DNA from: Myxococcota bacterium
GTDB lineage: Bacteria; Myxococcota_A; Polyangia; JAAYKL01
NCBI GenBank assembly: GCA_030065855.1
Contig: JASJCT010000009.1
Coordinates: 1-64,000 of the forward strand
Direction: 5' to 3'
DNA: 64,000 bases
Shown here in pieces: positions 18,603 to 26,286 of this stretch. The notes beneath the pieces were generated by a model. It was not told the DNA's origin, ran no database searches, and saw only the letters and a program-made list of their open reading frames with translations. A program made the position numbers and the translations under genes. Numbering within the stretch: the first letter of the stretch is position 1; each line of letters starts with the position of its first letter.

Positions 18603-19664
18603 TCAGACCCGCTCCTTTTGCTTCCGTAGCGATAGGCCCAGGCAAATCGTTGCCTGGGGAGCCTGCGCTTTGAGAACTTCTGGGTTGAATTGACGCTCGT
18701 CAAAGACGACGCGACGGAACGGATCCAGCAATACAACGGGCACGCGGGAACGTCGCTCTACCGCTGATCGGAGATAGGGAATCTTTGATGTGCCACCTGT
18801 GATGAGAATGCGCCCGATCTCTCCATGGCTCGTGGTCGCCATATAAAAATCCAGGGATCGCTGGATTTCAGCGGCGAGCGCGTCCACGACGTTGGAAATA
18901 ATCTCGTCCACTTCCTGCGGTACCACTTCTTGAGAATTCAAACCGCCACCGGCCTTGTACGCCTCGGCTTCCTCAAAGCTGACTTGCAATTGCTTTTGAA
19001 TTTCTTCGGTGATGGACGCGCCGCCGTTGGTAATATCCCGTGTGAATTGGGATACTGCGCCATTCAGAATATTCATCGTGGTTAGCGACGCCCCCACGTT
19101 TAACAGGGCAATGGTCTCTGCCTCATTGAATCCGTAATTAAGCTCATAGACGTTCTGCATCGCAAACGCGTCAATGTCCACCACCATGGGTTTGAGCTTT
19201 GCCTGGCGCACGACTTCTACCAGGTCTTGTATCTCTTCTTTCTTAGCCGCGACGAGCAGCACGTCCATCTGTCCGGCTTCGGTGTTTTGCCACAAAATAT
19301 TGTAATCGATCTCAACTTCGGAAATTTCGTAGGGAATATGCTGCTCAGCTTCCCATTGTATTTGCTCCTCGAGTTCTTCGCGCTTCATGAGGGGCAGGTT
19401 GAGTTTTTTAATGATGACCGAGTGACCGGATATGGACAATGCCACGTCCCGCTGCACGATGTGTAGATCTTTGAACACGCGGTTTAGGGCATCCACCACG
19501 GCGCTACCGTTCATCACGTGCCCATCCACGATGGACTGGGGCGGCAGGGGTTCCACGCCGTACTTCATCAAATGAATCCCCTTGGACGACTGCCGGATCT
19601 GAATGACCTTTACAGATGAGGTACCAATATCGACACCGACGAGATTTTTGCCTTCAAACGCCAT
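18603..19664 (-). CDS. pilM: Type IV pilus actin-like ATPase PilM
   Basis: 353-residue cytoplasmic FtsA/actin-like protein that binds ATP and the N-terminus of PilN. Actin-like phosphate loops are visible: VGVDIGTSSVKVIQI at the N-terminus and ILITGGTSKIPYLRSAVE near residue 285. The SHS2-type segment IKKLNLPLMKREELEEQIQ is also typical. The ATG comes immediately after the TAG of the upstream HTH gene. First structural gene of pilMNOP. Confidence 0.95.
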   Translation of the reverse strand: MAFEGKNLVGVDIGTSSVKVIQIRQSSKGIHLMKYGVEPLPPQSIVDGHVMNGSAVVDALNRVFKDLHIVQRDVALSISGHSVIIKKLNLPLMKREELEEQIQWEAEQHIPYEISEVEIDYNILWQNTEAGQMDVLLVAAKKEEIQDLVEVVRQAKLKPMVVDIDAFAMQNVYELNYGFNEAETIALLNVGASLTTMNILNGAVSQFTRDITNGGASITEEIQKQLQVSFEEAEAYKAGGGLNSQEVVPQEVDEIISNVVDALAAEIQRSLDFYMATTSHGEIGRILITGGTSKIPYLRSAVERRSRVPVVLLDPFRRVVFDERQFNPEVLKAQAPQATICLGLSLRKQKERV

Positions 19665-20123
19665 CTAGTCGTCCTTGAATACCATTCGCCGATCCGACAG
19701 CTTGAGCCCCAGCGCTTTTAGTATCTTGCGCTTGGTGTCCATACGGCATCCGTAGCCTTTTTCGATGCGGTCGATGGTCAGCACGGATAGGCCTGCCTTT
19801 CTCGCAAGCTCCGCCTTGCTCATCATCTGTTCGATGCGAAGCTCTCGCAAGTTGTTGCGTCCGGATTCGCCGCGCGGACGCGCCTGGGTTTTCTCCGCTT
19901 GACCCTCAACCCCATTGTGAGAATTAGAAAGAGAACCAGTATCTTTACCCTCGGCGTCATTGCCATGGTGAGCGCCGTCTTTGTTGCTTTCTCTTGCAGC
20001 CATGTGACCTCTTAGGCTTTCACTTTTTGACACGCCTTTATTTCCGTTCTCGCGCGAGTTCCTGCCCAATCTGACTGAGTCTTCAGACTGCGTCCGTTTA
20101 TTTTTCTCGTTGTTTTGTTTCAT
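19665..20123 (-). CDS. HTH (XRE-type) regulator preceding pilM
   Basis: 152 residues from the ATG at 20123; 20138 and 20153 are possible alternatives, and the choice rests on GGGCGG a few bases upstream. The first 90 or so residues are polar and low-complexity (Ser, Asn, Lys, Glu, Gly), probably disordered. The C-terminal third is an XRE helix-turn-helix: LRELRIEQMMSKAELARKAG, LSVLTIDRIEKG, TKRKILKALGL. Its stop codon touches the pilM start, so it belongs to the pil operon and is a candidate autoregulator of pilus assembly genes (inference). The long disordered N-terminus is unusual. Confidence 0.8.
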   Translation of the reverse strand: MKQNNEKNKRTQSEDSVRLGRNSRENGNKGVSKSESLRGHMAARESNKDGAHHGNDAEGKDTGSLSNSHNGVEGQAEKTQARPRGESGRNNLRELRIEQMMSKAELARKAGLSVLTIDRIEKGYGCRMDTKRKILKALGLKLSDRRMVFKDD

Positions 20124-20435
20124 GGTCTTGCCGCCCATTAAAACGCGCATCAAAATAAAAAAATATACTATAAAAATTTTTACTAAAAGTTAAAAATTGT
20201 CAAGATAATTACATCTAAATCATATTTAAATTTGCAACTTTTTTAGATGTCATTAGCCTGTTAATCCCGCCTTCTGTTGGCAGTGCTCTGCCAAAGGTAT
20301 TTTCCAACGTCACTGAGGCGGGGTCAACTTTTTGCCTATTAAGTCGTGGAAAAGGCTTGGAAAAGGCTCGGAAAAGCGGACATTGATGGCTCTTTTTTCA
20401 ATGTTAAAATAATAATATGCTCGACATATAATGAT

Positions 20436-20490
20436 AACCTGTGAATAATATGGGAAAAACTTGGGTGTAAATAGGCGTTATTCACAGGTT
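20436..20490. promoter_or_regulatory. 13-bp perfect inverted repeat with DnaA-box-like arms
   Basis: AACCTGTGAATAA (20436-20448) is exactly mirrored by TTATTCACAGGTT (20478-20490), 29 bp apart. Each arm contains TTATTCACA, which fits the DnaA-box consensus TTATNCACA. It could be a DnaA-responsive operator or a site for another dimeric regulator. There is no dnaA, dnaN or gidA nearby, so a replication origin is not claimed. Confidence 0.5.
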
Positions 20491-20512
20491 TTTCAAGGGA
20501 ATTGAAGGAGTT

Positions 20513-20545
20513 ATACCCCGGGTCAAATTGACCCCCGTGGGGTAT
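20513..20545. promoter_or_regulatory. Nested palindrome upstream of sigma factor gene
   Basis: ATACCCC, then the palindrome GGGTCAAATTGACCC, then GGGGTAT close a nested dyad; AATTGACT follows directly. The inner 15 bp are a perfect odd palindrome. It lies 244 bp before the sigma factor start and is a candidate operator or RNA hairpin. Confidence 0.45.
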
Positions 20546-20788
20546 AATTGACTCATGCGAGGTTTATTTTCTCAGTATTGTGGTAATATGGGCAATATAT
20601 CCCGATCCGATGTATTATTAGACGCTGTTTTTAGTCCGCTTGTGGGTATCAAATAACCCACTTTACCCACACTCTTTCCACAGCCTAAGTTACAGTAATA
20701 ACAGCAAATTTGAGCTTTTTTGAAATGCGGCACAGTTCTCGCTAGGCCAATAGGAAAAACGGCCAGTACAACCGTGCAGGAGGCTACG

Positions 20789-21406
20789 ATGGCGCTCACA
20801 CATCCGGGAGGCCCACCCAACGCTCCCGACGAGGATCTCATCCGCGAACACATGCCGCTCGTTAAGATCTTTGCCAGGCGATTTTCCAGGCGATTGCCCC
20901 CGAGTATTGCACACGATGATTTACTCGGTGCTGGCGCGCTTGGCCTGATTGATTCGGTTGTCAGACGTCGCGGTAGCGATAAGAGTTCTTTTGCTTGCTA
21001 CACGCGTATCCGTATCCGCGGTGCCATGTTTGACGAACTTCGCTCCCATGACTGGTTGCCCAGGCGCTCCCGATCTCAGGAGCGGCAAGATACCGGCGGG
21101 GTGCCCCATCCAGTGGCAGTTGTTCATTTCGACGATCTGCCTGCTGGCGCTGATCGAACACCAGCCGATCCCACGAATTACGGCGATCCCCTCGAAACCC
21201 TGGCGCGCAAGCGCATTGCTTCGGCACTCAGGCAGGAGCTGGATCAACTGCCCGAAAGAGATCGACTGGTCCTACATCTCCACTACTTCAAGGGAATGCG
21301 CCTCAAAGAGATCGGCAGGTTGCTCGGTGTTTCAGAGGCCCGGATTTCCCAAATACACCACCGCGCCCTGCACCAGCTCCGGCCCAAGGTCAGATCCGCT
21401 GCATAA
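20789..21406 (+). CDS. Sigma-70 family factor, FliA/WhiG-like
   Basis: 205 residues. The start at 20789 follows CAGGAGGCTACG; the frame is open further upstream without a ribosome site. Region 2 (LIREHMPLVKIFARRFSRRL, DDLLGAGALGLIDSV, FACYTRIRIRGAMFDELRS) is close to group 3 (FliA/sigma-28) factors. Region 4 is LDQLPERDRLVLHLHYFKGM, LKEIGRLLGVSEARISQIHH. The part between them (region 3) is short and Pro/Gly-rich, making the protein some 35 residues shorter than E. coli FliA. No flagellar genes are in the window. It may drive another regulon; target unknown. It converges with gcvPA 15 bp away. Confidence 0.87.
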   Translation: MALTHPGGPPNAPDEDLIREHMPLVKIFARRFSRRLPPSIAHDDLLGAGALGLIDSVVRRRGSDKSSFACYTRIRIRGAMFDELRSHDWLPRRSRSQERQDTGGVPHPVAVVHFDDLPAGADRTPADPTNYGDPLETLARKRIASALRQELDQLPERDRLVLHLHYFKGMRLKEIGRLLGVSEARISQIHHRALHQLRPKVRSAA

Positions 21407-21421
21407 CATCCCTTGTTTTTC

Positions 21422-22795
21422 TTAAAGGCTTCTCAGTGCGTCGAGATACCGATCGAGCGTCTGCTTGGTGTGGCATTCGGTTGTCGCAACGAGGAACGCG
21501 TCGCTCAGTTCTGGATTGAAACGCCCCAAATCCACGCCGCCTAATATGCCCTGATCTAAGAGTGCGGCGAGGATCTCTTTTGCCGTGTTGTGTTTGCAAC
21601 GGACGGCGAATTCGTTGAATGTGGGGCTGGTAAAGCAGATGGCAAATGCATCCATTGCGGCGATTTGCTTTTTGAGGTATGCCGCGCGGGTCAGGCACCC
21701 CCTGGCAGTACGTTTAAACCCGGTCTCCCCGAGCAGACTTAAATTGACCGTGACCGCCAAGGCGCACAAGCCGTGGTTCGTACAAATGTTGGATGTCGCC
21801 TTTTCGCGCCTGATATGCTGTTCACGGGTGGCCAGGGTGAGCACATAACCGGTCTTTCCAGTCGCGTCTGTGGTCTGGCCACAGAGCCGGCCTGGGATCT
21901 GCCTGGCCAACTTCCTATCATCCCTGCAGGCAAACAAGCCGAGGCCAGGACCGCCATAGGATATGGGAACGCCAAGGGATTGGCCCTCTCCGACAGCAAT
22001 GTCCACCCCCAGGTTCCCAGGTGCTGCTAGCACGCCAAGGGCAAAGGGTTCGGTCGTGACGCTTACCGATAGGGCACCTATGGCTGATGCTTTGGCTGCT
22101 ATCTGATCGAGGGGGTCGATCACGCCAAAGAAATTTGGATAGCCGATGAGGACCGCGGCCACGTCCTCGCCCATAAGGTCGTCCAGGGCGGTCGTGTCGG
22201 TCGCGCCGGTCTCTGGCAATAGAGGGATGAGATCTATTTTGGGCGCGCCACTGTCAAGCCCGGCCAGATAGGTGCGTATGACCGCCTGGTATTCGGGATG
22301 CAAGCCAGCCGAGATAAGGAGGCGTTCCCGCTTGGTTACCCGGCGCGCCATAAGGGCGGCTTCAGCTGCGGCTGTCGCACCATCGTACATGGACGCGTTT
22401 GCCATGCCCATGCCGAAAATGCGACAGATCATGGTTTGAAACTCAAAAATCGCCTGCAGGGTGCCCTGGCTGATTTCGGGTTGGTAGGGCGTGTAGGCGG
22501 TGTACAGCTCTGAGCGCAACAGGAGTTGATCCACTGCAGGGGGTACGTGATGACAATACGCGCCCGCACCCATAAACGAAATTCGACCGCCAGCAGGAGC
22601 TGGGCCGGCGAGCTCAGATAGATGGGCCATGAGCTCGGGTTCGGACAGGGGTTGTGGCAGATTGAGCGCACCTTCGAACCTCAGGGGGGCTGGGATCTGT
22701 TCAAACAGCGCGTCAATACTGCGGGCGCCTATTTTATTGAGCATCAGTTCAATATCTGCTGCTGTATGGGGAATATACCGCACGCGATCCTCCAT
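21422..22795 (-). CDS. gcvPA: Glycine dehydrogenase (decarboxylating) subunit 1
   Basis: 457-residue N-terminal half of the split P-protein of the glycine cleavage system; with GcvPB it decarboxylates glycine using PLP and passes the aminomethyl group to lipoyl-GcvH. Family motifs include RYIPHTAADIELMLNKIG, FMGAGAYCHHVPPAVDQLL, YTAYTPYQPEISQGTLQAIF and NICTNHGLCALAVTVNLSLL. The catalytic PLP lysine belongs to GcvPB, which is not encoded next to it: the gene downstream is a convergent sigma factor. It is the last gene of gcvT-gcvH-gcvPA, separated from gcvH by 179 bp holding the dispersed repeat. Confidence 0.93.
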   Translation of the reverse strand: MEDRVRYIPHTAADIELMLNKIGARSIDALFEQIPAPLRFEGALNLPQPLSEPELMAHLSELAGPAPAGGRISFMGAGAYCHHVPPAVDQLLLRSELYTAYTPYQPEISQGTLQAIFEFQTMICRIFGMGMANASMYDGATAAAEAALMARRVTKRERLLISAGLHPEYQAVIRTYLAGLDSGAPKIDLIPLLPETGATDTTALDDLMGEDVAAVLIGYPNFFGVIDPLDQIAAKASAIGALSVSVTTEPFALGVLAAPGNLGVDIAVGEGQSLGVPISYGGPGLGLFACRDDRKLARQIPGRLCGQTTDATGKTGYVLTLATREQHIRREKATSNICTNHGLCALAVTVNLSLLGETGFKRTARGCLTRAAYLKKQIAAMDAFAICFTSPTFNEFAVRCKHNTAKEILAALLDQGILGGVDLGRFNPELSDAFLVATTECHTKQTLDRYLDALRSL

Positions 22796-22845
22796 TAGGG
22801 GTAGCTAGTGCTCAGTCCAGTCTGCAGTGTCGGGGAAGATCCTCC

Positions 22846-22936
22846 CCCTTCGCAAAGGGGGCCGGGGGGATTTCGTCTTTTCCGCTTGCTTTGGGAAGTG
22901 ACAAAATCCCCCTATCCCCCTTTTTCAAAGGGGGAA
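22846..22936. repeat. Dispersed C-rich/G-rich palindromic repeat, copy 2
   Basis: Two opposed units lie between gcvPA and gcvH. 22846-22873 reads CTCCCCCTTCGCAAAGGGGG then CCGGGGGGATTT; 22903-22936 reads AAAATCCCCC, TATCCCCC, TTTTTCAAAGGGGGA. Each can form a stem, and together they match the pair at 46-163. Such units are common intergenic repeats in many genomes; inside an operon they may act as mRNA processing or attenuation hairpins. Confidence 0.75.
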
Positions 22937-22974
22937 TGTTCAATTTTACCCGACAGCAGTCACTTGACATGGGA

Positions 22975-23364
22975 CTATTCTTCCAAGGTGCTCAGGTGGG
23001 ACTTATACGCGTTGGCATCGAGCAGGGTGTCCATTTGCGCGGTGTCATCGACCTGGATTTCAAATATCCACCCTTGCCCATAGGGGTCTTCGTTTACCTG
23101 CTCGGGTGCATCTTCCAGGGCTGTATTGACCTTGGTTATGGTGCCGGACAGGGGCGAATACAAGTCTGAAACTGCCTTGACCGATTCGATCACACCGACC
23201 GTATCTCCCGCACTTACGGAGTCCCCTACCTCTGGCAGCTCTACGAGTGTGATGTCGCCCAGTTGTTCTACGGCAAATTCAGTGATGCCCACTGTGGCGG
23301 TGTTGTCCTTGGTGCTGGTCCACTCGTGGTCCTGTGTGTATCGGCGTTCTTTGGGAATGTTCAT
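22975..23364 (-). CDS. gcvH: Glycine cleavage system H protein
   Basis: 129 residues, the normal length for the lipoyl carrier that shuttles the aminomethyl group between P-, T- and L-proteins. The lipoylated Lys is Lys63 in VIESVKAVSDLYSP. Other family motifs: YTQDHEWTS, VGITEFAVEQLGDITLVELP and GQGWIFEI. A Gly-Ala-Glu-rich ribosome region (ACCACGAGG) precedes the ATG. It is 22 bp downstream of gcvT, so the two are co-transcribed. Confidence 0.96.
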   Translation of the reverse strand: MNIPKERRYTQDHEWTSTKDNTATVGITEFAVEQLGDITLVELPEVGDSVSAGDTVGVIESVKAVSDLYSPLSGTITKVNTALEDAPEQVNEDPYGQGWIFEIQVDDTAQMDTLLDANAYKSHLSTLEE

Positions 23365-23386
23365 TTTTTTTCCTCGTGGTTCAGGG

Positions 23387-24499
23387 TTATTGGGATCGCT
23401 TGTAAAACGGTGTCTTTACAACTTTTGCCCGGACCACCTTGCCTCGAATAACAATGCCAAAGGGCTTGCCCACTTTATAGCCTTTCTTTGGCAGGTAGAC
23501 GAGCCCGATATTTTTTTCAAGGGTGGGTGAGGGTCCGCCAGAGGTTACCGCGCCAATGGGCTCGGCATCTGGTGTTTCGGCGTCTGGAATGGCTGGATAT
23601 CCGTGCCGGGCAATGCCCTTTTCCACCATTTCGAACCCGGCCAAGCGCCGTGCAATGCCGGTCTCCTTTTGTTTTAATAGCGCTTCCTTGCCGCAGAAAT
23701 CACCAGCGTCGAGTTTGACGGTCCAGCCCAGCCCAGCTTCCAAAGGGGTGGTGGTGTCGTCGATGTCATTGCCGTACAGACAGAGCTTGGCCTCCAGGCG
23801 GAGGGTGTCCCGGGCACCCAGGCCGATGGGTTGAATGCCCAAATCTTCACCCGCATCCATCAGGGTATTAAAGACCGCCACTGCGTCGGTGTTATCGCAG
23901 TAGATTTCGTACCCATCTTCGCCCGTATATCCGGTCCGGGAGATGAGACATTGTCTACTGGCCACGGTTCCCTGAACAAAGTGAAAAGAAGCCAAATCCC
24001 TGTACTTCTCATCTGTTAGGCGGGCCAATAGGTCGACGGCCAATGGGCCCTGGACAGCGAGCTGACTGGTGTCATAGCTGCGGTCGACAACGGTCACCCG
24101 CCCCCTGGTGTTTTCCTGCACGTGGCGCAGATCCTTGTCGTGGTTTGCCGCATTGACGACCAGCAAGAAGCTGTCCTCGCGAACTCGGTACACCAGCAAA
24201 TCGTCGACAATGCCGCCCGTGGGCAGGCACATCGGCGTGTAGGCGGCCTGCCCATCTTTTAGGGCGCGAATGTCGTTTGTCACGAGCCAGTCCACATAGT
24301 CGAGGGCATCGTTGCCCTCGACCCAGATATCGCCCATGTGACTCACGTCAAAGATCCCTACCGCGGTTCGAACAGCCCGATGCTCGGCCTTGATGCCGGC
24401 AAACTGAACGGGCATCTGGTAGCCGGCAAAAGGGACCATTTTTCCGCCGCGGCGCTTGAGTTCATCGTATAGGGGGGAGTGTAAGAATTTTTCAACCAT
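23387..24499 (-). CDS. gcvT: Aminomethyltransferase (glycine cleavage T protein)
   Basis: 370 residues. It releases ammonia from the aminomethyl-lipoyl H-protein and gives 5,10-methylene-tetrahydrofolate. Family motifs: MVPFAGYQMPVQF, TAVGIFDVSHMGDIWVEG, VVNAANHDKDLRHV, SRTGYTGEDGYEIY, LGARDTLRLEAKLCLYGNDI and FCGKEAL. First gene of gcvT-gcvH-gcvPA. The 143-bp upstream region shows no glycine riboswitch that I can recognise; it holds a small hairpin (GCAATGCTTAAAAGCGTTGC, 24601-24620) just beyond the K+ channel gene end. Confidence 0.95.
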   Translation of the reverse strand: MVEKFLHSPLYDELKRRGGKMVPFAGYQMPVQFAGIKAEHRAVRTAVGIFDVSHMGDIWVEGNDALDYVDWLVTNDIRALKDGQAAYTPMCLPTGGIVDDLLVYRVREDSFLLVVNAANHDKDLRHVQENTRGRVTVVDRSYDTSQLAVQGPLAVDLLARLTDEKYRDLASFHFVQGTVASRQCLISRTGYTGEDGYEIYCDNTDAVAVFNTLMDAGEDLGIQPIGLGARDTLRLEAKLCLYGNDIDDTTTPLEAGLGWTVKLDAGDFCGKEALLKQKETGIARRLAGFEMVEKGIARHGYPAIPDAETPDAEPIGAVTSGGPSPTLEKNIGLVYLPKKGYKVGKPFGIVIRGKVVRAKVVKTPFYKRSQ

Positions 24500-24642
24500 G
24501 GGTCATTTCAGCCATTGTTATTACGCACCCGTCTTGGGGCGGGGCCCTAGATTAGACGCCATTTGTCACCTGAGCAAGATATAAAAGACCTTTTAGATAG
24601 GCAATGCTTAAAAGCGTTGCATGTGTAACTTGTTGTGGAAAT

Positions 24643-25698
24643 TCAGTCGATTAAGCTGATGGTGGGCGAACGGGCACTGAGCGACTTTCTTAGGCGGATA
24701 ATAGAATTCATAGAACCCAGCACCACCATCGTGGCGCCTGCTTCGATCAGGGTGTCTGGGCCGGGATTATAGACGTAGTCCCCGGATTGGTTTCGCACGG
24801 CAATGACGAGGACATCGGTTGCTTTTCGGATGTTGGTCTCAGCGAGCCGCTTGCCAGCAAGGGGCGAGTCCTCAGACAGTACGATTTGCTCGATGCGGGT
24901 ATTTTGGGTTTGGTCCCTGAGCATCATATCGAGGAATTCCACCACCTGGGGGCGGATCATTTCCGAGGCGATTCTAAGGCCGCCGATAAAATTGGGCGAT
25001 ACCACCCGGTTCGCGCCGGCGTGGATCATTTTGGGCGGGGCGTCTTTTTCTGTGGCCCGGGCCACGATACGCAGTTTTGGATTGGCCTGCCGCGCTGAAA
25101 GGATAATGTAGAGGTTGTCCTTATCGCTGGGCAGGGCAGCCACGAGGCCAAAGGCCCGTTCCAGGCCGGCCTGTTCCAAAAGGCGATCCTCAGTAGCGTC
25201 GCCGATGATATATGGGTGGTCTCGACCGTCGACCTCTGCGATCTCGCCCAGCTCTCGGATGCGCTCTTCATGGCTTTCGAGCATGATAAACGGCGTCTTG
25301 GCGGCGATGAGCTCTGTTACCACGTGGGCGCCGGTCGTACCCACCCCGCACACGATCACGTGATCATGTAAGTTTTTGATATTTTTCTGCATTCTCTTCC
25401 TCCGCCGCATTTGTGTGAGATCGAATTCAATAAAAAACGCGATCACCGTGGAGCCAAAGTAGATGAGCGAGCCCATGCCGAACACGATGAGGACCGAGGC
25501 AAAAAACCGCGTGGGGCCGGTCATGGGGATGATCTCTCCGTACCCAACAGTAGACAGGGTAATGATGGTCATATAGAGGCAGTCGCCCACGGTCACCACC
25601 TGATCGCTCAGGAACCAAAATCCAATAGTGCCGACCGTCAGCGAGAAAATAACAACAGCGAGTGCACGTAAAACCCTGGGGCCTGTATTTTTTTCCAT
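24643..25698 (-). CDS. Potassium channel with RCK (TrkA-N/TrkA-C) domains
   Basis: 351 residues, a two-transmembrane K+ channel subunit. TM1 is ALAVVIFSLTVGTIGFWFL, the pore helix and selectivity filter are TIITLSTVGYGE, and TM2 is SVLIVFGMGSLIYFGSTVIA. A cytosolic Rossmann RCK domain follows with GVGTTGAHV (dinucleotide-binding loop, near residue 117), then a TrkA-C domain (DSPLAGKRLAETNIRKATDV). Four subunits would form a ligand-gated channel of the MthK/Kch kind. It lies 143 bp upstream of gcvT on the same strand but probably forms a separate unit. The next genes upstream are tRNAs on the other strand. Confidence 0.92.
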   Translation of the reverse strand: MEKNTGPRVLRALAVVIFSLTVGTIGFWFLSDQVVTVGDCLYMTIITLSTVGYGEIIPMTGPTRFFASVLIVFGMGSLIYFGSTVIAFFIEFDLTQMRRRKRMQKNIKNLHDHVIVCGVGTTGAHVVTELIAAKTPFIMLESHEERIRELGEIAEVDGRDHPYIIGDATEDRLLEQAGLERAFGLVAALPSDKDNLYIILSARQANPKLRIVARATEKDAPPKMIHAGANRVVSPNFIGGLRIASEMIRPQVVEFLDMMLRDQTQNTRIEQIVLSEDSPLAGKRLAETNIRKATDVLVIAVRNQSGDYVYNPGPDTLIEAGATMVVLGSMNSIIRLRKSLSARSPTISLID

Positions 25699-25727
25699 TT
25701 CAGGTCATTTTATAGGCTGTAGGTCTC

Positions 25728-25755
25728 TTGACAATACCCATCTCATAGGTAAGAA
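25728..25755 (+). promoter_or_regulatory. Possible sigma-70 promoter for the tRNA genes
   Basis: A perfect -35 hexamer TTGACA (25728-25733) is followed after 16 bp by TAAGAA, a poor -10. It lies about 65 bp upstream of tRNA-Lys and points toward it. The -35 is convincing, the -10 is not. Confidence 0.3.
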
Positions 25756-25817
25756 GACTCATCTCGGTTTTGCGGCTGGCGTTTTGGCGTCTAAGCCGCA
25801 TATTTGAAAAGAGATTT

Positions 25818-25890
<73 letters not shown>

Positions 25891-25957
25891 CAGCTGGCGA
25901 AACAGTGAGGCGCACTGGGCACGCGCCATCGCCGGGCTAACGCGAGGACACATACAT

Positions 25958-26030
25958 GTCCCCATCGTCTAGAGGCCTAGGACACCGGCCTTTCACGCCG
26001 GAGACACGGGTTCGACTCCCGTTGGGGACG
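25958..26030 (+). tRNA. tRNA-Glu (TTC)
   Basis: 73 nt. Acceptor stem GTCCCCA/TGGGGAC, anticodon arm CCGGCCTTTCACGCCGG with anticodon TTC, T-arm CGGGTTCGACTCCCG; CCA not encoded. Its 3' end is the insertion point of the island that follows: a near copy of the last 20 bases, plus the following C, recurs at 30720-30740. Confidence 0.97.
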
Positions 26031-26031
26031 C
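26011..26031 (+). repeat. att-like direct repeat, left (in tRNA-Glu)
   Basis: The last 20 bases of tRNA-Glu plus the next base, starting TTCGACTCCCGTTG. It matches 30720-30740 except for one G/A change. Typical of integration by a tyrosine recombinase that restores the tRNA 3' end. Confidence 0.75.
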
Positions 26032-26035
26032 AAGG

Positions 26036-26063
26036 AAACCCTGGCAGAAATGCTAGGGTTTTT
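26036..26063 (+). terminator. Rho-independent terminator after tRNA-Glu
   Basis: AAACCCTGGCA and TGCTAGGGTTT form an 11-bp stem (one G-U) around a GAAA tetraloop, followed by Ts. A similar terminator follows the duplicated tRNA end at 30745-30774. Confidence 0.85.
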
Positions 26064-26275
26064 GTACGTTTAGGGAACTTTTCTCCGTTCCTCCATTCCT
26101 TGACTTTCCGAATGTGCCCCTGGACGGTTCGTCCAGGGCGGCCACGGCCTCAGTTTTCACACCCGGGGCCAGGTGTGAATATCGCATCGTCATTTGGATC
26201 GTGGAGTGGCCGAGAAGCTCCTGGACCTCCTTCAGAGAACGGTCCCTCATCACCAGGTGCGAAACGAAGTGGGGT
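26053..26275 (-). pseudogene. C-terminal remnant of tyrosine recombinase (integrase)
   Basis: The minus strand encodes HFVSHLVMRD, then SLKEVQELLGHSTIQMTMRY and SHLAP. This is the C-terminal catalytic end of phage-type integrases, with the box-II HxxxxH-like segment, the LGH motif and the tyrosine nucleophile in RYSHL. A stop codon (TGA) cuts the frame directly upstream of HFVSHL, so the N-terminal and core regions are missing. Its end points toward the tRNA-Glu gene 23 bp away. It is the decayed integrase of the island. Confidence 0.8.
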
Positions 26276-26286
26276 CATCAGATGAT

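Larger units (their letters stand above)
20124..20788. other. Intergenic region with nested palindromes, pil regulator / sigma factor
   Basis: 665 bp between divergent genes, A/T-rich near the pil side. It holds two strong dyads annotated separately (20436-20490 and 20513-20545) and a small hairpin GTGGGT/ACCCAC at 20642-20661. Two near repeats (GGAAAAGGCTTGGAAAAGGC, about 20346-20366) lie upstream. Promoters for both genes must be here but none was clear enough to place. Confidence 0.5.

Noticed and set aside
20436-20490. Replication origin suggested by DnaA-box-like motifs
   Set aside because: Only two boxes, and no dnaA, dnaN, gyrB, rpmH or parAB nearby; kept only as a possible operator.
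24500-24642. Glycine riboswitch upstream of gcvT
   Set aside because: The region is short and I could not find the conserved aptamer motifs; only a small hairpin is present.
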